Of a DNA stretch of 64,000 nucleotides, positions 30,099 through 42,519 are shown piece by piece. The notes beneath the pieces are model-generated. The model was not told the DNA's origin and made no database searches. It worked only from the letters and a program-made list of their open reading frames with translations. Numbering within the stretch: position 1 is the first letter of the stretch; every line of letters begins with the position of its first letter. The stretch is taken from the NCBI GenBank assembly GCA_039621445.1, contig CP154956.1, positions 51,459,204 through 51,523,203 on the forward strand. Direction: 5' to 3'. The position numbers and the translations under genes are program-made. Origin of the DNA: Euglena gracilis (taxonomy: Eukaryota > Euglenida > Euglenophyceae > Euglenales).

Positions 30099-31984
30099 GC
30101 ATTCTTTTTCATCACCCAGGACTCATGTCAGTTTTTTTTCTATGCCCCTTTGAAACCTTCCCCGCAACTGAGCGCCTGGATCTGGCCTGGGGGTGGCGGT
30201 GGCAGGGCGGTGGTGCTGGGTGGTCCTCTGGCAGGGTTCGTGTTTTTTGAGGGTTTTTTTTGTGGTTTTGTGGTTTTTTCCCTCGCATTTTTGATGGAAT
30301 ATTTTTTTTCCATTTTGCAAAAGAATCAACGTTGCGAACCGATTTTCCCTGAGACCAAAACTTTTTGTCAAATTTTTGGATTCTTTGGCCAACAAATTGC
30401 CCAACTCTGGAATTAGGATCTTCCAAAAATCTAATCAAAACACCTCAAAATATCAACGTATGGTTGCATGATGAAGATTTTTCCCTGGAGGAGACAAAAA
30501 TTTTTTTCTCCAACAGAAAAGTGTATATCCCGGGGGACCTCCTGAAGGAATTTACATGTAACTTGCCTTTTTTGCGTTTATTTGCGCTTGTTTGCATTTG
30601 TTTTCATGTATTTGCATCGTCTTTTTCAAGGGTCCGCGTTGCACCCCCCCCCCCGGTCCAGAGATGTTGGGGGTCTGGATTTTTGATTCATTTTACACGT
30701 GTGTGACCCCTGGGGGGTTTTTCGGGAGTGGGTCAGGAAAAGGCAACATATGTTTGCACGTGGTTTGCTGAATTGTTCAATCCAGTGTTGCAGCGACATG
30801 AGTCCTCTCAGAAGGAAAAAAGAGAGAAGAATTTCATCATCGTGGATGGCATGTCACGAATGGAGATTTCCCATGTGATACACACATTTCCTATAAAAAG
30901 CCCCAAAGCCCCCCTTGGCTTTTTGGAAAACCCCAAACAGGACCCCCTAAAACTGTGAAAATGCCCCCATTTTTCGGTACAAATTTTTCTTCCCCCCCAC
31001 CTACGCCTAACAACTCCCCTAAGCCCAACGACCACCCCCCCCCCCCCCAGTCTCAGGACATTTTTTCGGAGGTTCAGCCAAATCTTGGCCTGGCGCTTTG
31101 TGCCGGGCCGAAAATTTCTGCACCCAAATTTCTGGCCAAGAATTGGCCAAAATGCCCTTTTTTTGCAGCCTTTGAACAAAAATTTGTCAAAATTGCCCAA
31201 AGCGAAGTGCCGGAAGGAAAATTTTGGCCTTTTGGGGGGTTGGGTCTGGGGCACGCGCCGACCTTTTCTTTTTGACCCCTTGTCCAACAACCACCCCCCG
31301 GTCGGAGGACACAGGTTATCGGTCGTTGGATATAGGGGGGGGGGTGATTGAGAAAAAAAGCGCTCTTTTTGGGGCCTGTTTTCGGACCCTCCCATGGAAA
31401 GGCTTTTTTTTTCGGTCGATTTTTAAAAATCCAAATAATTGACCCCTTTAAAAAAAATAGAAAAAAGCCTCCCCCCCCCCTTGGGATTTTCAGCAACAGA
31501 CCCAAAAAAGTCGATTCGGGTATTTTTTTTGGAGAGCTTATGTGGCTGAAGTCCTCAAAGAGCAATCTGCTTTTAATTGGAAAATTCTCATTTTTTTTAT
31601 GATTCTGTGGCCATCAGAATTTTTTCTAGACACCAAAAATTTTGTGGTTCACCTGTGGACACCAATAAGTTTTTTGTGGTTCATTTGTGGCCACCCAAAT
31701 TTTTAGCGGTTTGCCCGCTTTTTGTGAACCACACTAAATGAATGTCTGGTGGGGGGTGCGCCATATTTGGTCTGACCGAAGATATTTTTGGGGGCTTTGT
31801 CCAAAATCCATTTATTTCAATCATTTTTGGCTGAGTGGCCAGAGTGACTGACCCGGGAGACAAAGCTGGCAATCAAAAAAAACAAACAAAACAAAAAACC
31901 TTTTTTGGTTTTTTTGTGGTCTTTTTAAAAAAACAAAAAAAAACCGCCAACGGGGGTTTGGGAAATTTTTTTTCGGGGAATAAT
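30099..31984. other. Intergenic or upstream-intron sequence, mostly repeats
   Basis: G/T-rich low complexity (30240-30290), C-run tracts, and tandem 'gtggttcacctgtgg' units (31640-31700). Only one weak exon candidate was seen (30737-30874). Confidence 0.4.
30737..30874 (+). CDS. Weak exon candidate (46 codons)
   Basis: GGGTCAG acceptor before 30737 and CCAT/GTGATA donor after 30874; open in phase 0. The peptide EKATYVCTWFAELFNPVLQR followed by HESSQKEKREKNFIIVDG is mixed helical and protein-like. It could be an early exon of the coiled-coil/PDZ gene downstream, but nothing links it. Confidence 0.22.
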
Positions 31985-32338
31985 TTTTGGAAACGTTTCA
32001 AGAGGAAGAAAGGTGTTTTCACGCTTGCCTTGAACCTCTATTTGTCAAGGTCCAACCCATTTCGACCAACAACGTTCAATCAACGTGCAGAACTAATGTC
32101 GTGGTGGCAAGCAGGACAATTTTCTGGGTTTCCAGCGTCCTTGTGCACCTCGGCCCTCCATCTTTCGGGTTGTTTGGCATCCAGTGCGAATTTGGAGCAC
32201 AATTTTTCCACAATGCGTCCTGTCTATGGGCAAAGGAGGAAAAAATTGGGGGTAGAAACGGCTTGCAAACTAACCTTCCTCTACCGCTCTCTCAACGGCG
32301 ATGACCAGTCTCACCTGAGTGATGGTGAAGATGAGTAG
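31985..32338 (+). pseudogene. hAT transposase C-terminal (dimerisation) remnant
   Basis: The open plus-strand frame ends at TAG (32336-32338) and carries the hAT dimerisation signature: SWWQAGQFSGFPASLC, LASSANLEHNFSTMRP, then the RRKKLGVETACKL-TFLY-RSLN block. These correspond to the hAT pattern WW...FP.L, ASSA.sER.FS, RR..L......L.FL.N. The catalytic RNase-H-fold domain that should precede is absent: upstream is A/T-run sequence. This is a 3' relic of the type of transposase that would mobilise elements with 8 bp duplications like those found throughout the window. Confidence 0.75.
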
Positions 32339-33176
32339 CCGCTGCGCCCTGCTTCCGCTTCATCCAAGACCGTCACACTGACCGGTCTTCAAGTTTTCGA
32401 TTTGCTTTGCCTCTTGGCCCCCAAAAGTTGTCCCGCGACGAAGGAACCTTGGGTGCAATGGATGCCGGTGGGGCAAACAGTGCATTTTCCTTAAAAAAAA
32501 ACCCCCTCTTTCCAAAAACCCGGGTTTTATGGCGTTTTTTTATATAAAAAAAACCTTTTTTGTTTTTTTTTAAAAACGACACCGTTTTTTGCCAGCACTG
32601 CTGGGAGGGTGATTGGCTTTCTGAAAGTAGAAAGCAACCCCACCTCAGGGTCGGTAAGCAATATGATCCAGACCCCACCAGGGACCGATATAAGGAGCAA
32701 GCACCAGTAGTAAAAATGGCCGAAAATGAAATTTTGGGCTCTATAGGTGGGGGTCTCGAAAGTGGCCGAAAATGGCCGAGAATGGCCGAAAATGAAAAAA
32801 TTTGTTGCCAGAATTTTGTTCGAGTTTTTTTTTTGCATAACAGTTCCTTTTTCCCTAAGGGGCAATTTCCAGTGCGACTGATTCTTGTCTCTGTGCAGCG
32901 TCTGTTCTCCTGCCATTGTGCCTGGCCCTGGAACGCATGCTGCTCAAAGAACCACCTCCGAATTGGTTATTTGGACCATAGCTGAAGGTTTTGAGGACAT
33001 TTCAGAAAATTGTGGTGACAAGGTGCAACCAGGCAATGCATGTGAAACGTTATTTTTTCTGTTAAAGTTGTGATTCTTTCATTTGGTTTATTGCACTGTG
33101 CGCAAAGTGGATGGGAGCTAGCAGTGCCACCATCAAACAACATTGCTTGGGGTATCAAGTTCAAGCACCTATGATG

Positions 33177-33267
33177 ATGCTGGGCGATGCTGAACAATGC
33201 TGGGCGATGCTGGGTTTTTGGAGACCAGAGGTGGGGTTCCGATGCTGGGCGATGCTGGGCGCTGTTG
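33177..33267. repeat. GATGCTGGGC minisatellite
   Basis: About six imperfect GATGCTGGGC units in two blocks, split by a 40 bp unique insert. Confidence 0.85.
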
Positions 33268-33559
33268 GCATTTTTTTTGTATATTTTGAAGAATAAATCC
33301 ATTTTAGGATAATTTCCCACAATATTTCACCCATCTTGACCATTTTGGATTAAGTTTTTGCTAATTTTGGGGTTTTTTGCATTGATTTGGACAAATATTG
33401 GGTTAATTTGGGTCAATACGAGCATATGTATGTACAAAATACGAGCATTTTTGGCCATTTTATGATATGGCCACTTTGGTGATATGTAGGAAAAAAGACC
33501 GAAAATGGCCAAAAATGACCGCAAATGGCCGCAAATGGCAAAAATCTGGGGGTCAATTA

Positions 33560-33912
33560 CAGGTGCTTGATAAGGAGGATGTAGGGGTTCAGGTGGGGGG
33601 GTGTCCCCCCCCCCCCCCCACGAGGGGGTCTGGACTCGCCCCCCCCCCCATGCCAAGGGGTCGGACCGACCTGGGGGGGGGGGTGCCCCAGACCCCCCCA
33701 AAAGGTCAATGTTTTCCTTCCGACATTTCAAGGCGAGAGTTTTTGAATTTTTGACAAATTTTTGCCTAAAAAGTGCCCAAAATGGCACCGTTGGTCATTT
33801 TGGGGGGCAAAAAATTTGGTCCGGAGCTTGCTCCAGGCCGAAAATTGGTCGCGTGGACCACTGTTTAGGGGGGGGGGGTCCGACCCCCCACCTGCCTTTA
33901 TGTCGAACCCTG
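33560..33912. mobile_element. CAGGGTTCGATATAAGGA-family element, diverged
   Basis: The left end is degenerate (CAGGTGCTTGATAAGGAGG), the right end is TTTATGTCGAACCCTG, and the interior has the family order: C-run block, 'cgaccaccgt', 'ccactgttta', G-run. No target duplication detectable. Confidence 0.6.
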
Positions 33913-34803
33913 CCCCCCACCCTCGGTTCCAAAAATGGCAAAAGAAATCTTGCAACGCTGCGCACCAAGAAGCATGGAAACTCTAAAAAGCATTCTTCCC
34001 CCTAACTTTTTAGCATATTGCACTTTTTTTTTACATTTGGGGATTTTCCAGGAAAAAAATGTTCAAAAAATTCATCAATGGAACGTTTTTGTATTTATTC
34101 ATAAAGGAAAACCAGGTGGTTTTTTCAACAAATTTGGCCCGGCGCCTCTGGCTTTTTGTCCGTTCACAAAACCAAAAATTTTCCTGGTCCCCTTCAATTT
34201 CAAGGCAGGGGGGGGGGGTTCGACCCCCCTCTGTGTTGGGAGGGGTTCCAACCCCCAGGGCTTCCCATATATCCCTGCCCCCCAACCAGAGGAGGGTAGA
34301 AGTGCAGAAGTGCCTGGGGCAGGAGTCCAACCCCTTAACCCCTTGAATGAATAACCCCTTGAGTGAATGGCTGCCAACAGCCAAGTGCCATGAAGATCAC
34401 AGACCAGGGTGCTCAGTGTGTTTTTTTTTGTGTGTGTGTCTCAGTATGAGAAATTTTTTATTTGAGCTGTAAATCACAAAGATGACAGCCCCTTTTCCCC
34501 GAAGCAGTTCCAAAATTAATGGAGGCACAACAAGGCTGCCATCCTTGCCTTCTGAAAAGACTGCACAACAAACATAACAAGCATTCATACAAAAGCCAGT
34601 AATTTCATGGTGCAGGTCTGAGCAGGAGCAATGGGCAACGGATGTCTCTCCCATGGTCAATTGAACCAAAACTGTTGTGACTCAATTTTTACCCGGGAGA
34701 TACAAGCAAAATCAGTTCAACCTAGCACAGGGAATCAAATGAGGGATCCCAGACAAAGCAGTTTCATAAACAAAGTGATTCGAAGGTTTCATTGTTCCTT
34801 CAG

Positions 34804-34898
34804 GCTGACGCAAACTTCGACAAAGTGCTACTGGAGGATGACCGTTTGCGGAGAAAGGAATATTTTGCTCAACTGGAACCAGGGCATTTCAGAGCTGG
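34804..34898 (+). CDS. Candidate upstream exon of the coiled-coil/PDZ gene
   Basis: Acceptor TTCCTTCAG (ending 34803), donor CTGG/GTGAAA (GT at 34899). Peptide ADANFDKVLLEDDRLRRKEY then FAQLEPGHFRA: charged and helical like the following exon. It leaves phase 2, whereas the next exon at 35591 needs phase 1, so at least one exon between is missing or one boundary is wrong. Confidence 0.5.
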
Positions 34899-35121
34899 GT
34901 GAAAGGGCATTCTGCCATGGTCTTTGAGGGTTTCCAGGATTTCCATGATTTTTGCGGAATAATTACGGCTCTTTGGATTGTGGTTTTTTGCGGGTTCCAG
35001 CCTGGTGCTCGCCCAGACCCCGACCCCCAACCCCCCGTAGGGGAGAGTTCCAGCAAGCACTTTCTTCCCATCCATCAGCTGGGATTTTTTTTTCAGCAGT
35101 GGTTAATTTTGCCCCCCCCCC

Positions 35122-35517
35122 CAGGGTTTGATATAAGGAGGGCGTACATGGTTTAGGTGGGGGGGTGCCCCCCCCCCACTCCCCCCCCCCTCCTGGCCCG
35201 CAGGGGGGGTCCGGACCACCCCCCCCACCCCCCAGGGGGTCCGGACCGACCTTGGGGGCGTACCCGGGACCCCCCCAAAAAGGGTCAATTTTTTCCTCCG
35301 GCGCTTTGCGCCGAAAATTTTTTGCATTTTTTGGCAAATTTTTGCCCAAAAAGTGCCCAAAATTGCACTTTTGGTCGTTTTGAGGGGTCAAAAATTTTCG
35401 GTCACCCGGACCGCGCCACTGTTTAGGGGGGGGGTGTGCCCCCCACCCCCCCCCCCTCCCTCCTGGCCCGCAGGGGGGTCCGGACCACCCCCCCACCTGT
35501 CCTTATATCGAACCCTG
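35122..35517. mobile_element. CAGGGTTCGATATAAGGA-family element, copy 3
   Basis: 396 bp. Left end CAGGGTTTGATATAAGGA, right end TCCTTATATCGAACCCTG. Again flanked by C-runs on both sides. The interior parallels 19773-20179. Confidence 0.8.
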
Positions 35518-35590
35518 CCCCCCCCCCCCCCCAATGGCTGAATAAGGTGCTGGCTGGCTGGCTGGGCCACTGAAGCAATCCCCTGACTAG

Positions 35591-35700
35591 AACATGAAGA
35601 CGCGGAGCGCAGAGCAAATCAAGAGGCGGACCAGCGGTCTCTATGGGAAGTGGAAGAGCGCCGGAGGGAGGCTGAAGACCAGCGACGGAGGGAAGAGCAG
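35591..35700 (+). CDS. Coiled-coil exon 1 of the coiled-coil/PDZ protein
   Basis: Acceptor CTGACTAG (ending 35590), donor GAGCAG/GTGCAC. Two bases then 36 codons in frame: HEDAERRANQEADQRSLWEV then EERRREAEDQRRREEQ. This is a continuous charged heptad-type coiled coil. A different plus-strand frame is longer but reads as random sequence. Leaves phase 0, matching the next exon at 38110, which continues the same E/R-rich helix. Confidence 0.65.
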
Positions 35701-38109
35701 GTGCACTGCAGCGACTTTTGAAGGTTGGACTCGGGGGGGGGGGGTTGGGTGGGTGGGTCTGCTGGACTCCCTCAACCCCCCCCCCCAAAGTCCAGGGGAG
35801 AACGGGCCGAGTGGGGCACCAGAATTGACACCAAAAAGTGGGTCCTCCGGACCCCCCTCCAGGGGGTGCCCCTTGTGTGGGTGAGGGATCTCCTCCCCGG
35901 TCTTAAAAAACATCCCAGGTGGAGGAATGTTCAACGTCGAGTGGAGTCTCCATCCCGTACTGGGGGGGGGATTGGAGGCCGAAAATATTGATTGGGAAAA
36001 AATTGGCGTACAGAAATCCTGCCAAATTTTTCCGGACCTTTTTTTAAAATTCTGCCTCAAAATAATCAAAATCACCCTTTTTCCAGTTATCTTGCAATCA
36101 AAACCTGCCAATTTTTTCCAGGCGGTTTTCAGGTTTGGCACCAATTTTTTCGGCTCCCAATTTTGTCGGTTCTAATTTTATCTAGTTTCAATCCCCCCCG
36201 GTATGGGAGGGGGGTTGAAATTCAGCTCATAGGCAGCCTGTGGGACTCCATTGTGTTGGGTGAAAGAAATTTGGGCTCAATTTAAACCTTATATTTTTTG
36301 TTGAATATTCTGGGACCACAGCATTTTGTTTATTACTATTACTCTTTGCTTCACTATGCTGCAAATAAGGGGGGGGGAAGAACAAAAAATGGAGAATTTG
36401 AAGAAATAAAGGAGCCAAGAAGTAACAAAATAAAAAGAGAAAAATATAGAAAATAACAAATAAAAGGCAACCGCATTCAAATGTCTCTCGGGGGTCCCAT
36501 TAGTAAGACGGGGGTATTAGTGCAACTAGGGGGGGGGGCATCAGTCCCCCCAAAGAAGTGGGAGTGATTTCGGGCATTTCTGCTGTGCAGAGGTGAGTTT
36601 TGTATTTCCATCAGTATTTGGATTGGGGTTAAGGTAATGATTAGGGTTAGGGTTTTGAATTTAGGCCGAAGTTGTGTGTAGGCAGGTGTGCCAAAAATCA
36701 GGCTTTTAACAAACCTAAAAAAATAACCTGAATTCAGGCCTGAATTCAGGCCTGAAATTGTGACTGTCCTCATCCTCACCATTAACCCCCCCCCCCAAAT
36801 GTGACCCGGGTCTTATTTTTGGGTTTCGGCCCATGTTCCGGCGCACTTTTGTGGCCCAAAACGGTCAAAAAAGTCGAAAAATCGAATTTTTTTTTGCTCG
36901 GAGGCATGTTTTTTTGGCCCCCCGGACCTGGAAAACCTGTTTTTGAGCCGAAAATGAGCGTTTTTCAACCCCCCAGCGCCCCATTGGGCCCGAAACCCAT
37001 GGAGTTTTGGGTCAAAAAACGGGTCGAAAAAGTCGGAAAAACATCCAACAAAATGGGTATGGGGTGGATGGGGTTCATATTAATATTTCACCAATTACTG
37101 CAAAGTCACTGAAAGTCACCGTAAATTGTAAGTGTGTAGTTTGTAAATTATAAATTACGCGAATTTGCAATGCTGGCCTTTTCGGCCTTCCATTACGTGC
37201 CAGTCCCATTAAGACCTAAGCATTATTCAAAACCTGGTTTAGGGGCCTCTGGCATGAGGCTGCCAAATGAAATTTTCAAATTGATTTATTATTTTAAAGT
37301 TATAAATCAGGAAAATGTAACAATTTTGCACTGAAGGAAATTGGTCCCCCACCATTTCCGATTTATTTTGTGAAAACAAGCAAAAAAAATGTAAAATGAC
37401 CACTCCCAGCATATTTCAAAAAGCTTCAGTCTGCATTGATTGCTCACAAGGATGACCAACTAGTGGGGCTGGGTAAACATGGAATGGTTGCCCAAGGGGG
37501 AGTGGTTTCTAGAATCCGATTCATTCCAGAATATCTGGGAGTAGTATCTAGGAGTATCTGGGAGTAGTAGCATTCTGGAATATTCCGGAATAAAACCTCT
37601 AACTTTTTTGGCAGACTGGAATATTTCCCTGCCCTTTGGTGATTTTTTTTTTTGAGTTTGGTACACCTAATTTGTTTCTAAAATCCAATTTTGACAGATA
37701 CAATCTTTTCCGATAAATCTCCAAAAATTTTTGTTCTCCCCTCTCCCTGAGGGTGTGACGTAATGGTGGAGTTTGCAGCAAGCAAAATGCGGCATACACT
37801 GATACAGGGGGCAGAGTTTGGTGTAAAAGAAACAACCGGAGAATAAAAATCGAGCCAGAAGAAAATGGGCAGCTTTGGCCAAAACGGTGCAAATATCCAC
37901 GGGGGACACCGGTGCACACACCGGTCTTTGCACACAGTCAAATTTCTTTGCCCCATCATTGGGGAATTTTTGCTATGGGAACCCCAATTTCACGTCACCA
38001 CAAATGGATTTTTCATCCCAGGCAGGTTCTGTTACAAGCCACCCACATTCCTGCCACTCAGCGTTGCAGACAGCTGCAGACACCCCGTCGTCCCTCCCCC
38101 CTCTGCCAG
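35701..38109 (+). other. Intron of the coiled-coil/PDZ gene, AT-rich
   Basis: 2.4 kb. It contains poly-C patches, a degenerate TTAGGG patch (36640-36655), and a solo end of the 39330 element family (AATATTTCCCTGCCCTTTGG, 37615-37642). No exon recognised inside. Confidence 0.5.
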
Positions 38110-38255
38110 GACCGGCGGATGAGGGAGGAATGGGAGATGAAGCGCCAGCTGCTGGAGGAGCGGCAGCGGAAGAACGAGGAGGACCGGCGGAGGGCGGAGG
38201 CCAGCCTCCGCCTGCTGGAGGGGGACCTGCGTCACCAGGAGGAGGAGGAGAAGAG
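38110..38255 (+). CDS. Coiled-coil exon 2 of the coiled-coil/PDZ protein
   Basis: Acceptor CTCTGCCAG (ending 38109), donor AAGAG/GTGCCC (GT at 38256). 48 codons plus two bases. DRRMREEWEMKRQLLEERQR and then KNEEDRRRAEASLRLLEGDL, RHQEEEEK: a strong long coiled coil. Local GC is high and third positions are mostly G/C, unlike the AT-rich flanks. The two leftover bases AG plus the first base G of the exon at 45705 make an Arg codon. Confidence 0.75.
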
Positions 38256-39329
38256 GTGCCCCCCCCACCACTGGCGGAAGGAAACCGATTCACAAGTCCT
38301 CCCCGAAAAGCAGTTGAGGGGAATCTCGGCAATGCACGCAAACATCTTACCTTCCCCCAGGGTTCAGTATAACCAGGGCGGCTGGACAGTAACAATTTTT
38401 TTCGGAGGTACAAAATTGGGCTGAAAATGGGCAAAAGTGGGTCGAAAGTGGGCGAAAAATGGGTCGGATAAAAGCTGTCCAGGACATTTTTGTGGTCAAG
38501 AAATCGATTTTTGGGGGGTTTTTGGACATTTTTTGTGATTTCGATTTTTTTGGTTCCTGATTCGCCAGTTCGGGCCCAGCTCCAGCCCCGGACCCCTATG
38601 AAGGGGGGGGGGTCAGCCAGCAGCCTTTTCCCAGCCAGCCCAAATTTTCCAGCCTCGGATCTGGACCCGGGGGGGGGTCCTTAAGCCCTGGTCTGAACCC
38701 CTCCCACTTCCCAAGGAAAAATCAAGTTTTTTCCCTCCGGCTTTCTGGCTTGGCCGACAAATTTTTGCCCCAAAAAGTGTCAAAATGGCACCTTTCGCCT
38801 TTGGGGGGCAAAGATTTTTGGCCACCTGGACTGTGCCACTGTTTGAGTGGGAGTCTCCCGCCCCCCCCGTCCGGCCATCCCCCCATACATCGAACCATTC
38901 CTTCCCCTCAGCTCAAGGCACATCTTCTGTGTCAACTCCACATTCCTGAAACAGCTTTATTTTCTGGGAGTGTTCCGCCAAAAACATTTCAATCACTTTG
39001 GCGCAGCAAATTTATTTGATCCTGCCAGGTCAGGGGTTGTTGGTGACCCAGAAAAATGGAACCTGGTTGCGTGACTGGGCAGGGGTTGTTGACTCCCCGT
39101 GTCAGCGTCACATTCCTTGTACTGCCGTGTCCCAGACGGGGGTGAAGGAATGCGGTTTATTTTGCAGTGTCCCCCCCCCCGCCGCCCATGTCCAACACCC
39201 TGGCCCCGCAACCCTATGGGTGGTGGGTGGGGGGGTCGACCACCCCCCATCCTGGTGGGGGAGTCAACCCCCCCACACCTTAGCCGAAAGGTTCCTAAAT
39301 TATTGCGGTTGACCGCAATAAAGTGTAAG

Positions 39330-40916
39330 CAGGGGCAGGGAGATATTCCGGTCCGGAATAAACCGGAATAAACCGGAATAGCGAAACCGGAATAAACCGG
39401 AATAACCGGAATAACCGGAATAAAAGTGCCAGTCAATGGCTTGAAAATCCTGCAAGGCACAAAGGCAATGAAGGTGAAGTTTGATATATTTTCAGGTTTC
39501 AAAATCAAAAGAGCAACAAAAGAGCGCAAGCGTAGCACAGTTGTCACTAATATCAGGAGCACACCTTACCTTTGGCTGTTTTCCCCCCTAATTGAATGCA
39601 TTTTTTTTTGTTTGGATTTTATCCCCATTTGTAGGGCTGCAATTAGTGAATGTTTGTCCCTGAGTTCTTTTTAAAGGGACATGAACTAGGACAATATCAA
39701 CGCCGATTTTTGGGGGCAGGGATCCCATTGAACAACGTGAATCATCTTTCAATCCGGGGGCAGAAGGTTTTGACATTTGCATTGCACAAAAAATTGCGCT
39801 TTGAGAAAGGTTCAAAAACCCAGGTTTGAATGCCGGGACATGTGAACAGCAACACCAGCCTAACTCGCACTTAGCTGAGAAAGTGTAAAATTGCGCCAAC
39901 GTGCAATCTTGCAAAAACGTTACGTTATCGAACACCGAGGTCTGAGACAGTCTGAATTAGTGTCTCCCTACCCCCAAGTCCTGGGGGCGAACATAACGAC
40001 TTGGACCTCTACAGTGTACGGGCACAGGGCTCCCCGGGCGTGAATAACCCCAAAGCGCTGGGTAATGAAACGAGGGAACTCCATTGTGCAGTTGCGCCAT
40101 GGCGCGAGAATTTTTCATTTCAAAAATAAAAAACATTGCGCTTTGGCACAATGTTTTTTATTATAATTCTAAATATTAATGTGCAATGTTATTTTTTTTG
40201 TAATTCTAAATATGGGGGATCATTGCGCACTTGCGCAATAATAACAGCATATGCGTCAACGTGTGTTTTCATTACGCATCCGCAAAGAAAACACGCTTGT
40301 GTAGAATGAAAATTTAAGAGTTGTATTGCGCCACGGCGCAATAGAAATACAAAATTCAAAATTCAGAATTAGCATGGCTGTTGTGTCGAAGCGGACACCG
40401 CAGCAGGCAAACCTTCACGAACAAATTGCAGAGCCTAAAAAAGCAACAAAACGGGCCAAAAGTCTCCTGGCCTGTGTAGTACCATCTGGGGAACACAGTC
40501 AAGGCTTCAAAAATGAGGGAGACACAATTGGGCCTAAGACACCCAGCGGGACAATTTTTTGGAAGAAAACAGGCAGCGGTGCCAGGGACCCGCCTCAAGA
40601 GAAAACCGCGAGCACCAATTTTCATCGGCTTGTTTGTCCCGGAAAGGCCGGGGTCTGCTGTGGTGTGCAGACCAGCATCACCAAGTGCGAAGTGACCACT
40701 TGGTGGGGTGGGGCAACCAAGGAATGCATCTCTATTCCTGAAGCCCGGGTGAGCGCCTCGCCCAATTGTGCTTCGAAAAATCCTAAGTCCATTCAGACAG
40801 AAATTGACCGGAATAAACCGGAATAAATTCCGGAATAAACCGGAATAACCCGGAATAAACCGGAATAAAACACCGGAATAAAATTTTCGGCCGACCAGAA
40901 TATCTCCCTGCCCCTG
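39330..40916. mobile_element. 1.6 kb CAGGGG element with CCGGAATAAA subterminal arrays
   Basis: Ends CAGGGGCAGGGAGATATTCC and its mirror GAATATCTCCCTGCCCCTG. GTGTAAG is repeated on both sides (39323-39329, 40917-40923; 7 of an expected 8 bp). Inside each end is a tandem of CCGGAATAAA (39351-39425 and 40806-40885), both on the plus strand. The interior has a 150-codon plus-strand frame from ATG 40374 (MAVVSKRTPQQANLHEQIAE), basic and lysine-rich at the start, which might be a transposase N-terminal relic; no domain is recognised. Confidence 0.75.
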
Positions 40917-41828
40917 GTGTAAGTCATGGCAGTTAACTGCAATAGTTGTAAAACATTCCAATTAACCATATTGCTCGTCCGATTTTTTTTGGTCAACAAC
41001 GATCATTTGGTTTAATCTTTACCTTGGGATTCGGATGTTGGTCAAAATGTGTCCAATATCTGCTGTGTCTCATTTTCTTCTGCAGTGACCCCTGATCAGG
41101 GCTGTATGGGAAGCATGAGGTAGGTGGCAGGGGGGGTCACCCCCTGTGGGGTGAGGTGGTAGGGGGCGAGTTTTGGAAGGGTGTCCCCCCACCCCCCTCC
41201 TCTGTGGCTTTGGCGGCCGGATTCGCATTTAAGCCTTTTCGCGTTGGTTTGCACATTTGCGCAAATCCACAAAATTTTTGATATCGGCTGTGTGGCTCTG
41301 GGGGTTTTGAAAACACGGTGACAAGAGAGTGCAAAAAATTCTGTTTTTGGGGGTGTGACCCCTGGGATTTTGGCCAAGTGGCTTTTCACTATGGCCACTT
41401 TGTGATTTTGGGGGTGGGTCCGGAAATGGGTTCTGTATGACAAAACCCCCGGGACCTTTCCGCCCGGGAGTGAGAAAAAAACACAAAAAATCGGCCAGGG
41501 AACGGGACCTTCACTGCCTTTGTTGCTCTTTCCGCCTGCTTCCCCGGGTGACCCCGAGCTGCCGGCGGTGTGCGTCCTGGGTGTTTGCCGGACTGTTTTT
41601 CTTGCGCCGCGTTGGTGTGCAGTTTTTTGTGTTAAAGCGCTGGGAGGAAGTGCCGGGGTGTGTGGGTGTGGTGTGACCAAGCTGGCGGGAAGGATGTTGG
41701 GCGAGGAAGGTAAGTGTGGGGTGTTTGGCAAGAGATGTGCAGAGGGGAAGAAATTGGGTCAGCAGGGAATGAAAGGGACGGGTGTCTCCCACCCCACTTA
41801 TACGGGATCCGCACAACCAGTTTTGTTA

Positions 41829-42066
41829 GATAAAGCCCAACCCTTGAAGGACAGAATTCTGTTTAAATTGCACGTACCAGCACAATTTTGTTTGTGTGCG
41901 CATTTGCGCCAGCAACACAATTTTGTCCTTCAAGAGTTGGGCTTTATCGCTCATGAAGTGACACCGTCGATAAGCAGTGTGACAAAGGGGCCGTGACGGT
42001 ACAGACCAACGGGCCATCCAGAGACATAATTTGGTGGGTTTGTCACACCGTTTATCGATGGCGTCA
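41829..42066. repeat. Two adjacent inverted repeats
   Basis: 41829-41948: GATAAAGCCCAAC..CTTGAAGGACA mirrors TGTCCTTCAAGAGTTGGGCT. 41958-42066: GTGACACCGTCGATAAGCAG mirrors TTTATCGATGGCGTCA and TTTGTCACACCG. Non-coding; possibly the two ends of nested small elements. Confidence 0.7.
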
Positions 42067-42519
42067 GTTCACTGGCGCTAAAACTAAAGCGAAAGCACAA
42101 ACAAAAAATGTGTTTGTGCACGCAAATGCGCCCAACAACACAATTTGTTCATGGGTTCTGAATGGTCGAAATGGTGTGACGAAACACAACTCTCAAACGC
42201 CAGCAAATCGCTGGAGGTTCATGTTCATTTGCGCATTTGCGCCCACAAACAACGTGACGCACGCACTAGAGCAAATGAACCACCTACGGAGGAATAAAAA
42301 AGCGACGTCGTTTGGCCCTGCAACACCCACCGTCACTGGCTTCTGAAGGGGTTCAACCCCAACGACCACACCGTCTCCTCCAACTCCTGGTGTTTTCAGG
42401 CCAATTCTATTCTAGTGACAGGTCCCAGGAAAGGTGGAGAGACAGGATCTCTTGAAGGTGGTTACACAGCCACCCGATAACGGTGCATGCCTGCCGGTAC
42501 CGATTTAAGGATCCCAAAG

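Larger units (their letters stand above)
32339..34803. other. No gene seen; repeats
   Basis: A/T-run DNA, a 'gatgctgggc' minisatellite (33177), one diverged element of the CAGGGTTCGATATAAGGA family (33560), and C-run tracts. Confidence 0.5.

Noticed and set aside
35594-35884. The longest plus-strand frame over the first coiled-coil exon
   Set aside because: Its composition is random-like; the overlapping frame gives a clean heptad coil with proper splice sites.
40374-40826. Host gene for the lysine-rich frame at 40.4 kb
   Set aside because: It lies inside a bounded transposon (39330-40916) and ends in that element's CCGGAATAAA array, so it was treated as element content.
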